Source: Halobacteriovoraceae bacterium
Lineage (GTDB): Bacteria > Bdellovibrionota > Bacteriovoracia > Bacteriovoracales > Bacteriovoracaceae
Length of the DNA: 64,000 nt
Direction of reading: 5' to 3'
NCBI GenBank assembly: GCA_002712005.1
Contig: PASP01000014.1
Location: 62,001 to 126,000 of the forward strand
Shown here: positions 46,807 to 55,551 of the stretch, in pieces
Position numbering within the stretch: the first letter of the stretch is position 1
Layout: each line of letters starts with the position of its first letter
Notes under the pieces: model-generated
The model's input: only the letters and a program-made list of their open reading frames with translations
The model's database searches: none
What the model was told of the DNA's origin: nothing
Translations under genes and position numbers: made by a program

Positions 46807-47274
46807 TTGAGAAACCTGAGTATTTTTGTCTTTTTAATGGCAGCCCTTGCCACTTCTTGTACCTCCATTAATCGCTCACATATGAATGCTTCTATTGGGA
46901 TTTCTATTAGCTCTCCAATGGATGCACGTATTGATGTTGATATGACCAAGAAATTAGTAGGTTATGCTTCAGGTGGGTATCTCTTTCATTTATTAAGAGT
47001 GAGCGGAGATAATAAATTTGCTGATGGGATTCAGTATAATAGTCCAGGCAACTCAGATCCTAACTTCCTAGAGACATTAACTGCGGGCTTGAGTAAGGTT
47101 GATTCGGTTAAGTCTGCCGCTGCTTATAACGCCATCAGAACTTCAGATGCCGATGTTCTTATTAATCCTCAATATGTAATTGAAGAAAGTAACTGGAATC
47201 CGTTTTATAAATTAATCAAAGTTAAGGTTACTGGTTATCCTGGTAAAGTTATTTCAATTAAAAATAAAAGGTAA
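46807..47274 (+). CDS. Small lipoprotein of unknown function
   Basis: 155 residues from TTG 46807, chosen because AAGGAG lies 6 nt upstream and the protein then starts with a lipoprotein signal ending LATSC. The mature part contains SGGYLFHLLRVSGDNKFADGIQY and DADVLINPQYVIEESN. I do not recognise a family. It is followed after 6 nt by the next secreted-protein gene, so they form one operon. Confidence 0.6.
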   Translation: MRNLSIFVFLMAALATSCTSINRSHMNASIGISISSPMDARIDVDMTKKLVGYASGGYLFHLLRVSGDNKFADGIQYNSPGNSDPNFLETLTAGLSKVDSVKSAAAYNAIRTSDADVLINPQYVIEESNWNPFYKLIKVKVTGYPGKVISIKNKR

Positions 47275-47280
47275 CAAGAA

Positions 47281-47898
47281 TTGACTAAGGCCTATCTTTC
47301 TTTTTCTCTATTTATAATCTTAGTAAGTAGTTCCACTTTTGCTGCTTTAGATTTAGATACAAAGCTCATTGCCAGAGTTTTAGGTGTATCTGATTCTAAG
47401 AGGACATTATTGGTTAATAGAGGAAGAGAACATGGGTTGGCCTTAAATCAGCATGCTAAAATTTCGCTTCCCAGTGGCGTGGTTGCCAGGGCTGTCGTGG
47501 TAAGAAATGCTCCTTCACGCTCTGTTTGGTCTGTGTATCGCTTTTATGCAAAAGATAGCATAACCGCTAAAACCGTTTACACATTCAAGATTTCATCACC
47601 AGTTAGCTTAACAACCGATGAATCCAAGGCCATCGGTGCGTTAGCCGAAAAAGTAGAAAAAAAGAAAGAGAAAATTCCTCAATCCGTTGAATTAGAGAGA
47701 AAGCAAAAGAAGATTATGAAGTCGATTATCAACTCAGAGAATGTTGTGAGCCAGTATGATAATGTAGACTACTCAAAGCTTAATGAATCTGGTCTAGAGC
47801 AGAAGAAGAAAGATGAAGATATTGATTGGAGTGCTTTGAACTGAAAAAAAGATGCAGAGAGCTTCGATGACTCATTAGATTACAGTAGCTTACGTTAG
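47281..47898 (+). CDS. Secreted protein, in-frame TGA 17 codons before likely end
   Basis: From TTG 47281 the frame runs 187 residues to TGA (47842-47844): signal peptide ending STFA-AL, a small beta domain with NRGREHGLALNQHAKISLPSG (about 46-66), then a coiled coil. The tail has repeated (D/N)(Y/W)S-L units: VDYSKLNE, IDWSALN. After the TGA the same frame continues KKDAESFDDSLDYSSLR to TAG (47896-47898), which repeats the unit a third time. The 17 codons look like the real C-terminus. Function unknown. Confidence 0.55.
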
Positions 47899-47972
47899 TG
47901 TCTATTCTGTAATGTTTACCTATTCATTCAAAAAAAATCCTAGGGACTTATAAATTTCATTAAAATAGGCCC

Positions 47973-48548
47973 ATGAAAAATCTAATAAAATTAATTTGCC
48001 TTATGGGCTTACTCCTCTCTACTCAAGTCTGTGCACAGGAGATCACTCGAATAATCGTTCTAAAAGATAAACGTGAACTTCAGTTGTGGAGCGGAAAAGA
48101 AATTTACAAAACTTATAATATAAAATTATCTTCTGCCTATAATAATCCTCTTTTTAGCCCTGGACCTAAGCGTAGAGAAGGGGATATGCAAACTCCCGTA
48201 GGTTTTTACAAGATTTCTAAAAAAAGACAAAGAACTCGTTTTCCAAAGTCATTACTTATTAGTTACCCCAATTGGAAAGACAAACATAATGCAAAAGTAT
48301 TAGGGATTCCTGAGGATGAAATCGGTGGAATGATTCTCATACATGGAAACCCATATAAGCCAACGAAATCAGTAATTGAGTGGGCAGCGAAAATTGGTAT
48401 TTCTGAAGAAACGGTTGATCAGTGGGCGAGAGACTATTTTTATCCTCTATTTGATTGGACTGACGGATGTGTAGCTGTAAGTGATGCAGAGATGGATGAG
48501 ATCTTTGAACTTGTAGATCAAGGCACACCGATTAATATTTATCCCTAA
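47973..48548 (+). CDS. L,D-transpeptidase (YkuD family)
   Basis: 191 residues with a signal peptide ending VCA-QE. YkuD domain: GDMQTPVGFYKI, IHGNPYKP (catalytic His region) and DWTDGCVAVSDAEMDEIF with the nucleophile Cys in the S/T-x-GC motif. It is closer to YafK/ErfK-type murein enzymes. Acts in the periplasm on peptidoglycan peptides or lipoprotein attachment; in this group such enzymes may also modify prey wall. Confidence 0.88.
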   Translation: MKNLIKLICLMGLLLSTQVCAQEITRIIVLKDKRELQLWSGKEIYKTYNIKLSSAYNNPLFSPGPKRREGDMQTPVGFYKISKKRQRTRFPKSLLISYPNWKDKHNAKVLGIPEDEIGGMILIHGNPYKPTKSVIEWAAKIGISEETVDQWARDYFYPLFDWTDGCVAVSDAEMDEIFELVDQGTPINIYP

Positions 48549-48627
48549 AATGTTTACAAAATAAATAAATAAAAATGTATTTAATGATAACTTCCTTTTT
48601 CGATTGAGAATATTTAAGGGGGTTATC

Positions 48628-49236
48628 ATGTTCAAGAATATTTCTTCATTATTACTATTATTCATACTTTTTATTTCAAACTCATATTCATCAGAAAAAA
48701 ATTGTGCATCATTTTCTAGAGCTGTTGTTACAGACCAGAAGAATTTAACTTATGCACTCGCATTTGATTACTTACAAATCAATCCAGCTCTTGTGATCTC
48801 ACTAGGAACAGATCAGTATGAGTCCTGGAGGGGAGACTTAAATCAATGTGTTGTTGATATTTATCATTTTGCTGAGTTTGAACTCACTTACAAATCTCCA
48901 ATACCAGGAGAAAGATGTACAGTTACTATAGATGCTTATGTACTCGATCATTTTTCAACGACAAATGAAAGAGAAATTAAACCTCGAAATGTGGCTAGAA
49001 AGTGTTACCAAGAAAATGCTGAACAAATGGCCATCTCTAAACAATGTGCGGCTGCTCCGAAATGTCCAATTTCTAATGATGGAATTTATATTCAAGACTA
49101 CTCAAATAATTGTGAGTGTATCCTTCTAGATAAAGTTATCGAATTTGAAGATGTCGTTAATGAGTATGAAGACTTTTATAATCCTGATGTTGATTATAGA
49201 AAACCTCATGATATCGAGGACTTATTTAATAATTGA
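48628..49236 (+). CDS. Secreted Cys-rich protein of unknown function
   Basis: 202 residues from ATG 48628 (GGGGG 6 nt upstream; an in-frame start at 48604 is poorer). Signal peptide ending SYS-SE. Mature part has many Cys (NCASF, QCVVD, RCTVT, KCYQE, QCAAAPKCPIS, NNCECI), indicating disulfide-bonded extracellular or periplasmic folding. No family recognised. The gene is followed by the three-part inverted repeat at 49258-49432. Confidence 0.6.
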   Translation: MFKNISSLLLLFILFISNSYSSEKNCASFSRAVVTDQKNLTYALAFDYLQINPALVISLGTDQYESWRGDLNQCVVDIYHFAEFELTYKSPIPGERCTVTIDAYVLDHFSTTNEREIKPRNVARKCYQENAEQMAISKQCAAAPKCPISNDGIYIQDYSNNCECILLDKVIEFEDVVNEYEDFYNPDVDYRKPHDIEDLFNN

Positions 49237-49257
49237 TTTTTTGACGTTAAATTGACA

Positions 49258-49432
49258 GTGAACCCATGAACTTGACCTTTGGATTTGGCATACTAATTAC
49301 AGGCAAGAGAGATGGGTTCACTACTTGAATAAATAAAATCCCGAATTGTCTCCCTAACTCCTTCCTGGTTCCTAAGGGCTCTGTTGCCGAATTTGTCCTT
49401 TATAACCGAAAAAAGCATAAAGTAGTGAACCC
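49258..49432. repeat. Three-part mutually exclusive inverted repeat
   Basis: Element A AGTGAACCCAT (49258-49268) pairs perfectly (11 bp) with B1 ATGGGTTCACT (49312-49322). The same B region as GGGTTCACTACTT (49314-49326) pairs perfectly (13 bp) with C AAGTAGTGAACCC (49420-49432). A-B and B-C cannot form together. Between B and C two CCGAATTTGTC-like words repeat. No ORF lies here. The layout suggests an RNA switch or attenuator, or three operator half-sites in DNA. Confidence 0.6.
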
Positions 49433-49480
49433 TTCCTGCCTTTGACTCAAATATTGTAATTCTTTTTTTTTCGAATTTCG

Positions 49481-49489
49481 TGATATGAT
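49481..49489 (+). promoter_or_regulatory. Extended -10 for small gene at 49496
   Basis: TGATATGAT (TGn plus TATGAT at 49484-49489) lies 6 nt before the TTG at 49496. No -35 with normal spacing and no Shine-Dalgarno. Fits the leaderless layout seen elsewhere in the window. Confidence 0.4.
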
Positions 49490-49495
49490 GTGCTC

Positions 49496-49819
49496 TTGAA
49501 TAGAATAATATTTTTAATCACATTATTTCTAACTTTATCTCTTTCTCAATTTCATGAAAGAGTTGATCAGCCCGTCCATTCTGTACAGACAACTTATAAA
49601 TCTGAACTTGGTCTTCCGCTTTTTAATTCAATTGAAAAACAGAGTTCCCGTGCACAGAATCTTTTCTCTGGATTTTCTCCTTATGTAGAATTAAGAGACA
49701 CGCCCTTATTGGGAAGTCTTCAGTATCTCTATTTCCAATATCATGAAGAGAGTCTTCTCAAATTAAAGCACTCTTATCTCTACAGTCATTCAGGCTTAAG
49801 CCCTCCCTTTTTAAGCTAA
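49496..49819 (+). CDS. Small secreted or membrane-anchored protein
   Basis: About 107 residues from TTG 49496 (an in-frame GTG at 49490 adds two residues). Hydrophobic N-terminus MNRIIFLITLFLTLSLSQF could be a signal peptide or anchor. The rest has no recognised family. Weak start context makes this call uncertain, but the signal sequence supports a real gene. Confidence 0.45.
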   Translation: MNRIIFLITLFLTLSLSQFHERVDQPVHSVQTTYKSELGLPLFNSIEKQSSRAQNLFSGFSPYVELRDTPLLGSLQYLYFQYHEESLLKLKHSYLYSHSGLSPPFLS

Positions 49820-49863
49820 ATATAGCCAATGAAATTCAGTTATTTTAGCTAGAGGAGGAATCC

Positions 49864-49995
49864 ATGTCAGATTCTAGAGATAGCGAAAATAAGAAAGCAA
49901 GAAAACTAAATGGGAATTTAGGACTTTATCTCTTTATTCTATTCTTTGCTTTCAGATTTTTCGGTGCCATCATATTTGAAACTCTTTCAAAATAG
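49864..49995 (+). CDS. 43-residue single-pass membrane protein
   Basis: A small gene with an excellent Shine-Dalgarno (GAGGAGG 5-11 nt before the ATG at 49864). A charged N-terminus (about 1-18) is followed by a membrane helix LYLFILFFAFRFFGAIIF and a short tail, ending in TAG at 49993. Position before the DUF3124 lipoprotein suggests co-transcription. Function unknown. Confidence 0.6.
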   Translation: MSDSRDSENKKARKLNGNLGLYLFILFFAFRFFGAIIFETLSK

Positions 49996-50057
49996 TAAGG
50001 CCAAAAGAATATCGGGAGGGAAGTAAACCTCCCTTTATTTCACAAAAGGAAAGATAT

Positions 50058-50573
50058 ATGAAGAAAACAATATTTATTTTAGCCGTATTGGTTTTTCAAG
50101 TTTCTTGTGTTGATCAAAAGGTGCAAGAAGCTCCAAAAGAAATTCCAATGGCCACTGAATTTAAGCCTGCAGAAGGGGTTCGAAAATTAATGGGACAAAA
50201 GCTTTATGTTCCGATCTATTCCAGTATCTACAGTCAATTTGAAGAGAACTTACTCCACCTAACTGCTATTTTAAGCTTGAGAAATACTTCATTTAAAGAA
50301 AAGATCACCATATTAAATGTTGATTATTACGATACCAATGGAAAGTTGATCAAGCGCTATATAGATAAGCCTTTTACTTTGGGTGTCCTCTCGACTAAGG
50401 ACTTTGTAATCGCTGAAAATGATCTTCAAGGGGGAACGGGAGCAAACTTTATCGTTGAATGGTCTTCAGATAAAAAGGTTTCTACACCACTCGTAGAGTC
50501 CGTCATGATGGGGATTTCAGGTACGAAGGGCTTTTCCTTTAGTTCAAGAAGCAAAGAAATTGAAGCCCATTAA
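50058..50573 (+). CDS. DUF3124 lipoprotein
   Basis: 171 residues. Lipoprotein signal with Cys in FQVSC. The mature part matches DUF3124: YVPIYSSIY, LTAILSLRNTS, VDYYDTNGKLIKRYI, GVLSTKDFVIAENDLQGGTGANFIVEW, VESVMMGISGTKGFSFSSR. Function of the family is not known. The stop is 3 nt from the 3' end of the convergent rnpB. Confidence 0.8.
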   Translation: MKKTIFILAVLVFQVSCVDQKVQEAPKEIPMATEFKPAEGVRKLMGQKLYVPIYSSIYSQFEENLLHLTAILSLRNTSFKEKITILNVDYYDTNGKLIKRYIDKPFTLGVLSTKDFVIAENDLQGGTGANFIVEWSSDKKVSTPLVESVMMGISGTKGFSFSSRSKEIEAH

Positions 50574-50576
50574 AAA

Positions 50577-50872
50577 GACCGAGAGTAGGTGTAAGCCGGG
50601 TTCTGTCGAGAAACACCATTCATCTAGGCCATGGGTTACCCCACAGCTCGAGCATCCTACCCGTCTACACAGACTGGCCGCCTGATGAGTAGACCTATTT
50701 GGATTTGCACCACGTAGAGTTTACCTGATTTCACTACAGCCGAACTGTACTTGCTTTCTGTTGCACTTGTCCTCACCTCACGGTGGACGGGCATTACCCG
50801 CTACGCTGCCATATAGTGCCCGGACTTTCCTCCCGCGCCGAAGCGCCGGCGATGTTTTCCCACTCTCGGTAA
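50577..50872 (-). ncRNA. rnpB: RNase P RNA
   Basis: On the minus strand the 5' ACCGAGAGTGGG pairs with the 3' CTACTCTCGGT as helix P1. Bacterial type A core words are present: GAGGAAAGTCCGGGC near the 5' side, ACAGAAAG...TTCGGCT in the middle, and GAACCCGGCTTA near the 3' end. The gene is about 295 nt, shorter than the 377 nt of E. coli, so peripheral helices are probably reduced. A TATACT -10 (50880-50875) lies just upstream of the 5' end. It is the RNA component that matures tRNA 5' ends. Confidence 0.93.
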
Positions 50873-50918
50873 AAAGTATATGCCACAGAGCGTCTTCGTT
50901 AGTCAACTATCAATCGAT

Positions 50919-50947
50919 TTGTTATGAATACTAAACTAAATTATCTA
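50919..50947 (+). promoter_or_regulatory. Predicted promoter of the TolC-RND operon
   Basis: TTGTTA (50919-50924), 17-nt spacer, TATCTA (50942-50947), about 30 nt before the ATG at 50978. It is divergent from the rnpB promoter. Confidence 0.5.
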
Positions 50948-50977
50948 TATCGACGGGCATTTATCTAGGTTGCTTTA

Positions 50978-52408
50978 ATGAAGAAGTTTTTGGTTCTGTT
51001 AACCTTTTTTCACTCTGTATTTACACATGCTGGACTTAACCAACTTGCACGTGAGTTTCTAGAGAGAAACTCTATCGTTGCTGAGGCAAAGTCCAATATC
51101 ATTTTAGCTCAGCTTGATATCGAAAGCTGGAGCGCTTCCAGAACAACAACGATTAATTGGATTAGTGACTATAATAATAATTCTCTTGAATCATATTCAG
51201 CATTTGCTGCTCAGTTTGCTGGTGGTGCCTTTAGGCAGCCTATCGAGATTCAAACCCATGGCCTGACCCTATCAAAAGAATTCAACTGGGGTGGAAGTTT
51301 AAGCTTTGAAAATACATTTAATGCAATTGAAGCCCAAGGAACTCAAAAGATTTATGGTTTCACTCAAGGTCTGACATTTAAACAAAATATTGGAAGAGAT
51401 TTATTTGGAAGAAATTTTAAAATAGAAGGGGAGGCTTTGGAATCGACATTAAAAGCTTCTACATTCAAATCACAAAATGACATCGATCAATCCTTACTCA
51501 ATTTAATTAATAACTATTATTCAGCTTCTCTTTATAAGTCTTTAGTTGATTTACAAAATGAAGCACTTAAAAGAGCGCAGAGAAGATTAGATCTAATCAA
51601 GAAACGAGTTCGTGACGGTTTAAGAGAAAGAGTCGATATGATTCAGGCACGTATATCTCTACTTAAGGCCCGTGAAAGTGTGAAATCCGCTCGGCAAAAT
51701 TTAATTTCAAATTTAGAATCCTTATCAACAGCTGTTCACCGTAATGTTGATAATAGCGATATCATAGGTTTGACGGAAAAAAGATTTAAAGCACATCAAG
51801 TCGTTCAGGGAGAAGTTAAAGATAATCTCAATTTAAAAACTCTAGAGTTTCAGGTTGAAGCCTTAGGAAAGAGTTTGAAAAGTAGAGAGAATAATCTATT
51901 ACCGGAAATTAACTTCCAAGCCTCTTTAAAGAATAATAATTATGACCCGGGAATGGGGGAAGGGATTCGCGGAGGAACTTTTGGAAAACCTAATGACGAA
52001 GTTGCAGTGGGTGTTAATCTCACGTGGCCAATAGGTGGAAAACCTCAAAAGGTTGAAGAAACAAGAGCCCGTGTTCAGTATGAAACGGCCAAACTCAAAA
52101 AAGAGAGACTGGCCATTGATATCGTACAAATTGAAAAATCCTTAGTCGATCAAGTGAAAGTACTCGAGGAAAACTTAAAGAGTTCTAATTTAAGAATCAA
52201 ATTAGCAGATAATGCGTTAGAAGAGTATACAAAGCTCTATGAAAGAGGTCGCGCAGATCTAGATCAACTGATTGCTGCAGAAGAAACACTTATTCAAACT
52301 CAGATAAATCATATTCAGTATCAGTCTCAGCGAGAACAGTTGAGTTATCAGCTATCGTTCATCTATGGAGACCTTGCAAAAGAGTTGGGCGCAGGGGAGA
52401 AAAAGTAA
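50978..52408 (+). CDS. TolC-family outer-membrane efflux protein
   Basis: 476 residues with a signal peptide ending THA-GL. Two halves, each with beta strands and long coiled-coil helices, as in TolC: ALKRAQRRLDLIKKRVRDGLRERVDMIQARISLLKARES in the first half and ALEEYTKLYERGRADLDQLIAAEETLIQTQ in the second. It forms a trimeric outer-membrane duct. The stop codon overlaps the RND start (TAATG). No adaptor gene lies between or beside them. Confidence 0.9.
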   Translation: MKKFLVLLTFFHSVFTHAGLNQLAREFLERNSIVAEAKSNIILAQLDIESWSASRTTTINWISDYNNNSLESYSAFAAQFAGGAFRQPIEIQTHGLTLSKEFNWGGSLSFENTFNAIEAQGTQKIYGFTQGLTFKQNIGRDLFGRNFKIEGEALESTLKASTFKSQNDIDQSLLNLINNYYSASLYKSLVDLQNEALKRAQRRLDLIKKRVRDGLRERVDMIQARISLLKARESVKSARQNLISNLESLSTAVHRNVDNSDIIGLTEKRFKAHQVVQGEVKDNLNLKTLEFQVEALGKSLKSRENNLLPEINFQASLKNNNYDPGMGEGIRGGTFGKPNDEVAVGVNLTWPIGGKPQKVEETRARVQYETAKLKKERLAIDIVQIEKSLVDQVKVLEENLKSSNLRIKLADNALEEYTKLYERGRADLDQLIAAEETLIQTQINHIQYQSQREQLSYQLSFIYGDLAKELGAGEKK

Positions 52409-55400
52409 TGAAGAAAATGATGGAGTTTTTTCTCGATAGACCTCTTCTTGTTAATCTAATCAGTGTTGCCATAATTTTAGTGGGCTCACTATCTTTGTAT
52501 GGTCTACAGAAAGAAACATTTCCGCCCATTGATTTTGACTATATTTTAATAAGTGCAAGCTACCCAGGTTCTTCTGCTGAAGATGTTGAAAAGCTTGTAA
52601 CCATTCCACTCGAAAGAGAAATTAAATCAGTTGATGGGATTAAGAATTTAAATGCGATCTCCTCTGAGGGGTCATCGATCATTTATTTAGAAGTTCAGCC
52701 AGATGCTGAACTTGATACCGTCTTAGAGGATACCAAAAATGCCGTAGATTTGGTGAATGACTTACCTGAAGATGTGGATGTTCCTGTCGTTCGCTCATTA
52801 AATAATAAGCAAAGGGCCATCATAAAAGTAACAGTGACTGGCGACAATTATGAAGTTCTTAAAGAGACTTCAAAAAAGCTTCGGGATGAGATTGAGGGAG
52901 TTGATGGTGTCGCTATCGTAGATCTAAATGGGTATAGAGTAGATGAAATCCGTATTGAAGTAGATCCTTTAAAACTGAATAGATATGAAGTAACCGTAGG
53001 TGAGATCTATCAAGCAGTTCGACTTAGAAATCTAAACTTATCAGCTGGTAAAATTGAAGATCCCAGTGGGGATATTATTGTTCGTACAGTCGCAGAATTT
53101 GAGACGGTTGAGGACATTGAGAAGGTCGTTATTGTTTCTAATAATTCAGGTCGAAGAATTCTTTTGAGTGATGTGGCTAAAGTGAAAAGAATCCCTGAGG
53201 AAAGTGGTGTTATTCAGCGGTCTAATGGAAAGCAAGCCATCTTTTTAAATGTTAAGGCCAGAGAAAAAGCGGATATTTTAGATACAGCTAGCGAAGTGAA
53301 AGAGAGAACTGAAAAGTTCTTTAAGAAAGAAAATCTCAAAGATATTGAATACCGTTACACTGATGATATGTCTTACTATGTTTCAAGGCGATTGGATGTT
53401 TTAAAAGACAATGGAATTATGGGGATGTTACTTGTTTTTGTGACGCTCATGTTATTTCTCAACTTTAAAACTTCATTAATTACATCACTGGGAGCTCCAG
53501 TCGCTTTTATGGTTGCCTTCTCTTTAATGGAAGTAATGGGGGTATCGGTTAATTTGATGTCAATGTTTGCTCTCATTCTTGTTCTTGGGATGCTGGTTGA
53601 TGATTCTATTATTGTAGCTGAATATTATTATCAAAAACTTGAAGATGGGTTGAGTCCTCATGAAGCCGCTCGACAAGCTGCATTTTCAACAATTAAACCC
53701 GTAACCGCTACGATTGCCACTACTATGGTGGCATTTGGTTCTCTCTTTTTTATGGGAGGGATTATGGGTAAATTTCTTTGGCCAGTTCCAGCAGTTGTTA
53801 TAATCTGTCTCTTGGCATCTCTCTTAGAATGTTTCTTTATTCTTCCTTCCCATTTATCTGACTTCTGTAATTTAAGTAAGAAACATAGTGGTAAGAGATG
53901 GTATGACGGATGGACTGAATACTATGGGATATTTTTAAAGAAAATATTGAATTTTCCATGGACTGTTCTTGTGGTGTTTACACTCGTCTTGGGGGGCTCG
54001 ATCTTCATGGCAACAAAAATGGATTTTGAGCTATTTCCTGGCGATGATGTAAGGACTGTTTTTGTTCAATTGAAGGGAAAGGTGTGGACTCCTTTAACTG
54101 AGACAGATAAAGCGATTTTTAAACTCGAAGAATTATCGATGAAGCTTTTAAATGAAGAAGAAATGGACCAAGTTCGCTCTCAAGTGGGAGTCTTTATCGG
54201 AGATAATGGTGATAAAAGAGGAAGTCATTACGGCTCGATTATTCTCTATTTTACTCCTCCTGGTGATCGAGAACGCTCAACGGATGATATTTTAAGTGTT
54301 ATTTCAAAAGAAGCGAGTGCAATATTACCAGGGTGGGAAGTGACAACTACGAAAGTTTCCGGAGGTCCACCTAAGGGGAAAGCTGTCGATATTGAATTGA
54401 CGAGCAACTCCCTAAAAGACTTAAAAGCTGCTGCAGGATTAGTTCAAAAAGCCTTAGAGAACAAAGAGGGAATTATTGCTCCTGAGATTGATTTTGAGAA
54501 AGGTAAACAACAAGTTGTAATTGATGTCATTGATGAGGAAGCCAGTCGATTAGGGCTTTCAACTCAACAGATTGCTCTCGAAATCCGTAGGCTTCTTTCT
54601 GGAGATTCAATCACTGAAATCCGAGAGTCAGATGAAGATATAGAGATAAAAGTCTTCCTAGAAGAGAAGTCGAGATCTAAAGTGGATACTCTCATGCAAC
54701 TGCATCTTATCAATAACGCTGGCAGAAGAATTCCTCTTAAGCGAGTGGTGAAGCTTCATCAACAACCCGGTGCTTTCGTTATTAGAAGATTAAATCGTAA
54801 ACGCGTAATCTCTGTAACTGCAGATATCGATAAGAAAATAACTACACCAGTAAAAGTGGCCAGTACATTTGGAGAAGAACTCAAACTTGTCTTAAAAGAC
54901 TACCCAAGTGTTAGCTGGAAGTTTGGTGGAGAAAATGAAGATACTCAAGAATCTATGATGAGACTGGCTAAGTCTGGAGTTATGGCCTTAAGTGCTATTT
55001 TTATTATTCTTGTTATCATGTTCAACTCTTTACTTCATCCTGTTGTGGTTATGTCGGCAATACCTTTAGGTTTAATTGGCGTGATTTGGACTTTCAAGGT
55101 TGCGAATCAATCACTTGGGTTCATGGCCTTAATGGGGGTTGTTGCACTTATAGGAGTTGTTGTTAATGACTCTATTGTTCTCGTAACCTTTATTAATGAT
55201 ACTCGTGATAAGGTTAAAGATTTAAAAGAAGCCGTCTATATAGCCTCTAAATCTCGTTTTAGAGCCGTTATCCTAACAACCTTTACTACTGTGGCCGGAC
55301 TCATACCAATCGCACACCCAGAAGTAGCCTATTTATTGTCATTTGGAAGTAATACAGATTCGGATCCCTTTATTCAGCCTATGGCCTTAAGCTTTGCCTG

Positions 55401-55551
55401 GGGGCTTTTGTTTGCTTCAATGGTTACTTTAATCTTTGTCCCTTGTAATTATTTAGCTTTTGAGGGACTTAAATTAAAGATCAAGAATTTGAGAAAAAGT
55501 AAAGAAGCGGAAGCAGAAGATTCTACTGATGTTACGCCTCAAGAGGGATAA
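52408..55551 (+). CDS. RND efflux transporter permease
   Basis: 1047 residues, typical AcrB-like length and order: TM1, porter domain, TM2-6, TM7, porter domain, TM8-12. Proton-relay Asp pair in GMLVDDSIIVAEYY; FPPIDFDYILISASYPGSSAEDVEKLV and VVNDSIVLVTFIN are family motifs. Uses the proton gradient to move compounds from periplasm or inner membrane to the TolC duct. Normally an adaptor (HlyD-type) is encoded beside it; none is here. Converges on the zinc-ribbon gene, overlapping by 20 bp. Confidence 0.92.
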   Translation: MKKMMEFFLDRPLLVNLISVAIILVGSLSLYGLQKETFPPIDFDYILISASYPGSSAEDVEKLVTIPLEREIKSVDGIKNLNAISSEGSSIIYLEVQPDAELDTVLEDTKNAVDLVNDLPEDVDVPVVRSLNNKQRAIIKVTVTGDNYEVLKETSKKLRDEIEGVDGVAIVDLNGYRVDEIRIEVDPLKLNRYEVTVGEIYQAVRLRNLNLSAGKIEDPSGDIIVRTVAEFETVEDIEKVVIVSNNSGRRILLSDVAKVKRIPEESGVIQRSNGKQAIFLNVKAREKADILDTASEVKERTEKFFKKENLKDIEYRYTDDMSYYVSRRLDVLKDNGIMGMLLVFVTLMLFLNFKTSLITSLGAPVAFMVAFSLMEVMGVSVNLMSMFALILVLGMLVDDSIIVAEYYYQKLEDGLSPHEAARQAAFSTIKPVTATIATTMVAFGSLFFMGGIMGKFLWPVPAVVIICLLASLLECFFILPSHLSDFCNLSKKHSGKRWYDGWTEYYGIFLKKILNFPWTVLVVFTLVLGGSIFMATKMDFELFPGDDVRTVFVQLKGKVWTPLTETDKAIFKLEELSMKLLNEEEMDQVRSQVGVFIGDNGDKRGSHYGSIILYFTPPGDRERSTDDILSVISKEASAILPGWEVTTTKVSGGPPKGKAVDIELTSNSLKDLKAAAGLVQKALENKEGIIAPEIDFEKGKQQVVIDVIDEEASRLGLSTQQIALEIRRLLSGDSITEIRESDEDIEIKVFLEEKSRSKVDTLMQLHLINNAGRRIPLKRVVKLHQQPGAFVIRRLNRKRVISVTADIDKKITTPVKVASTFGEELKLVLKDYPSVSWKFGGENEDTQESMMRLAKSGVMALSAIFIILVIMFNSLLHPVVVMSAIPLGLIGVIWTFKVANQSLGFMALMGVVALIGVVVNDSIVLVTFINDTRDKVKDLKEAVYIASKSRFRAVILTTFTTVAGLIPIAHPEVAYLLSFGSNTDSDPFIQPMALSFAWGLLFASMVTLIFVPCNYLAFEGLKLKIKNLRKSKEAEAEDSTDVTPQEG

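Noticed and set aside
49314-49432. Small transposable element with 13-bp ends
   Set aside because: No target-site duplication, no second copy in the window, and the third partner at 49258 fits an RNA or operator switch better.
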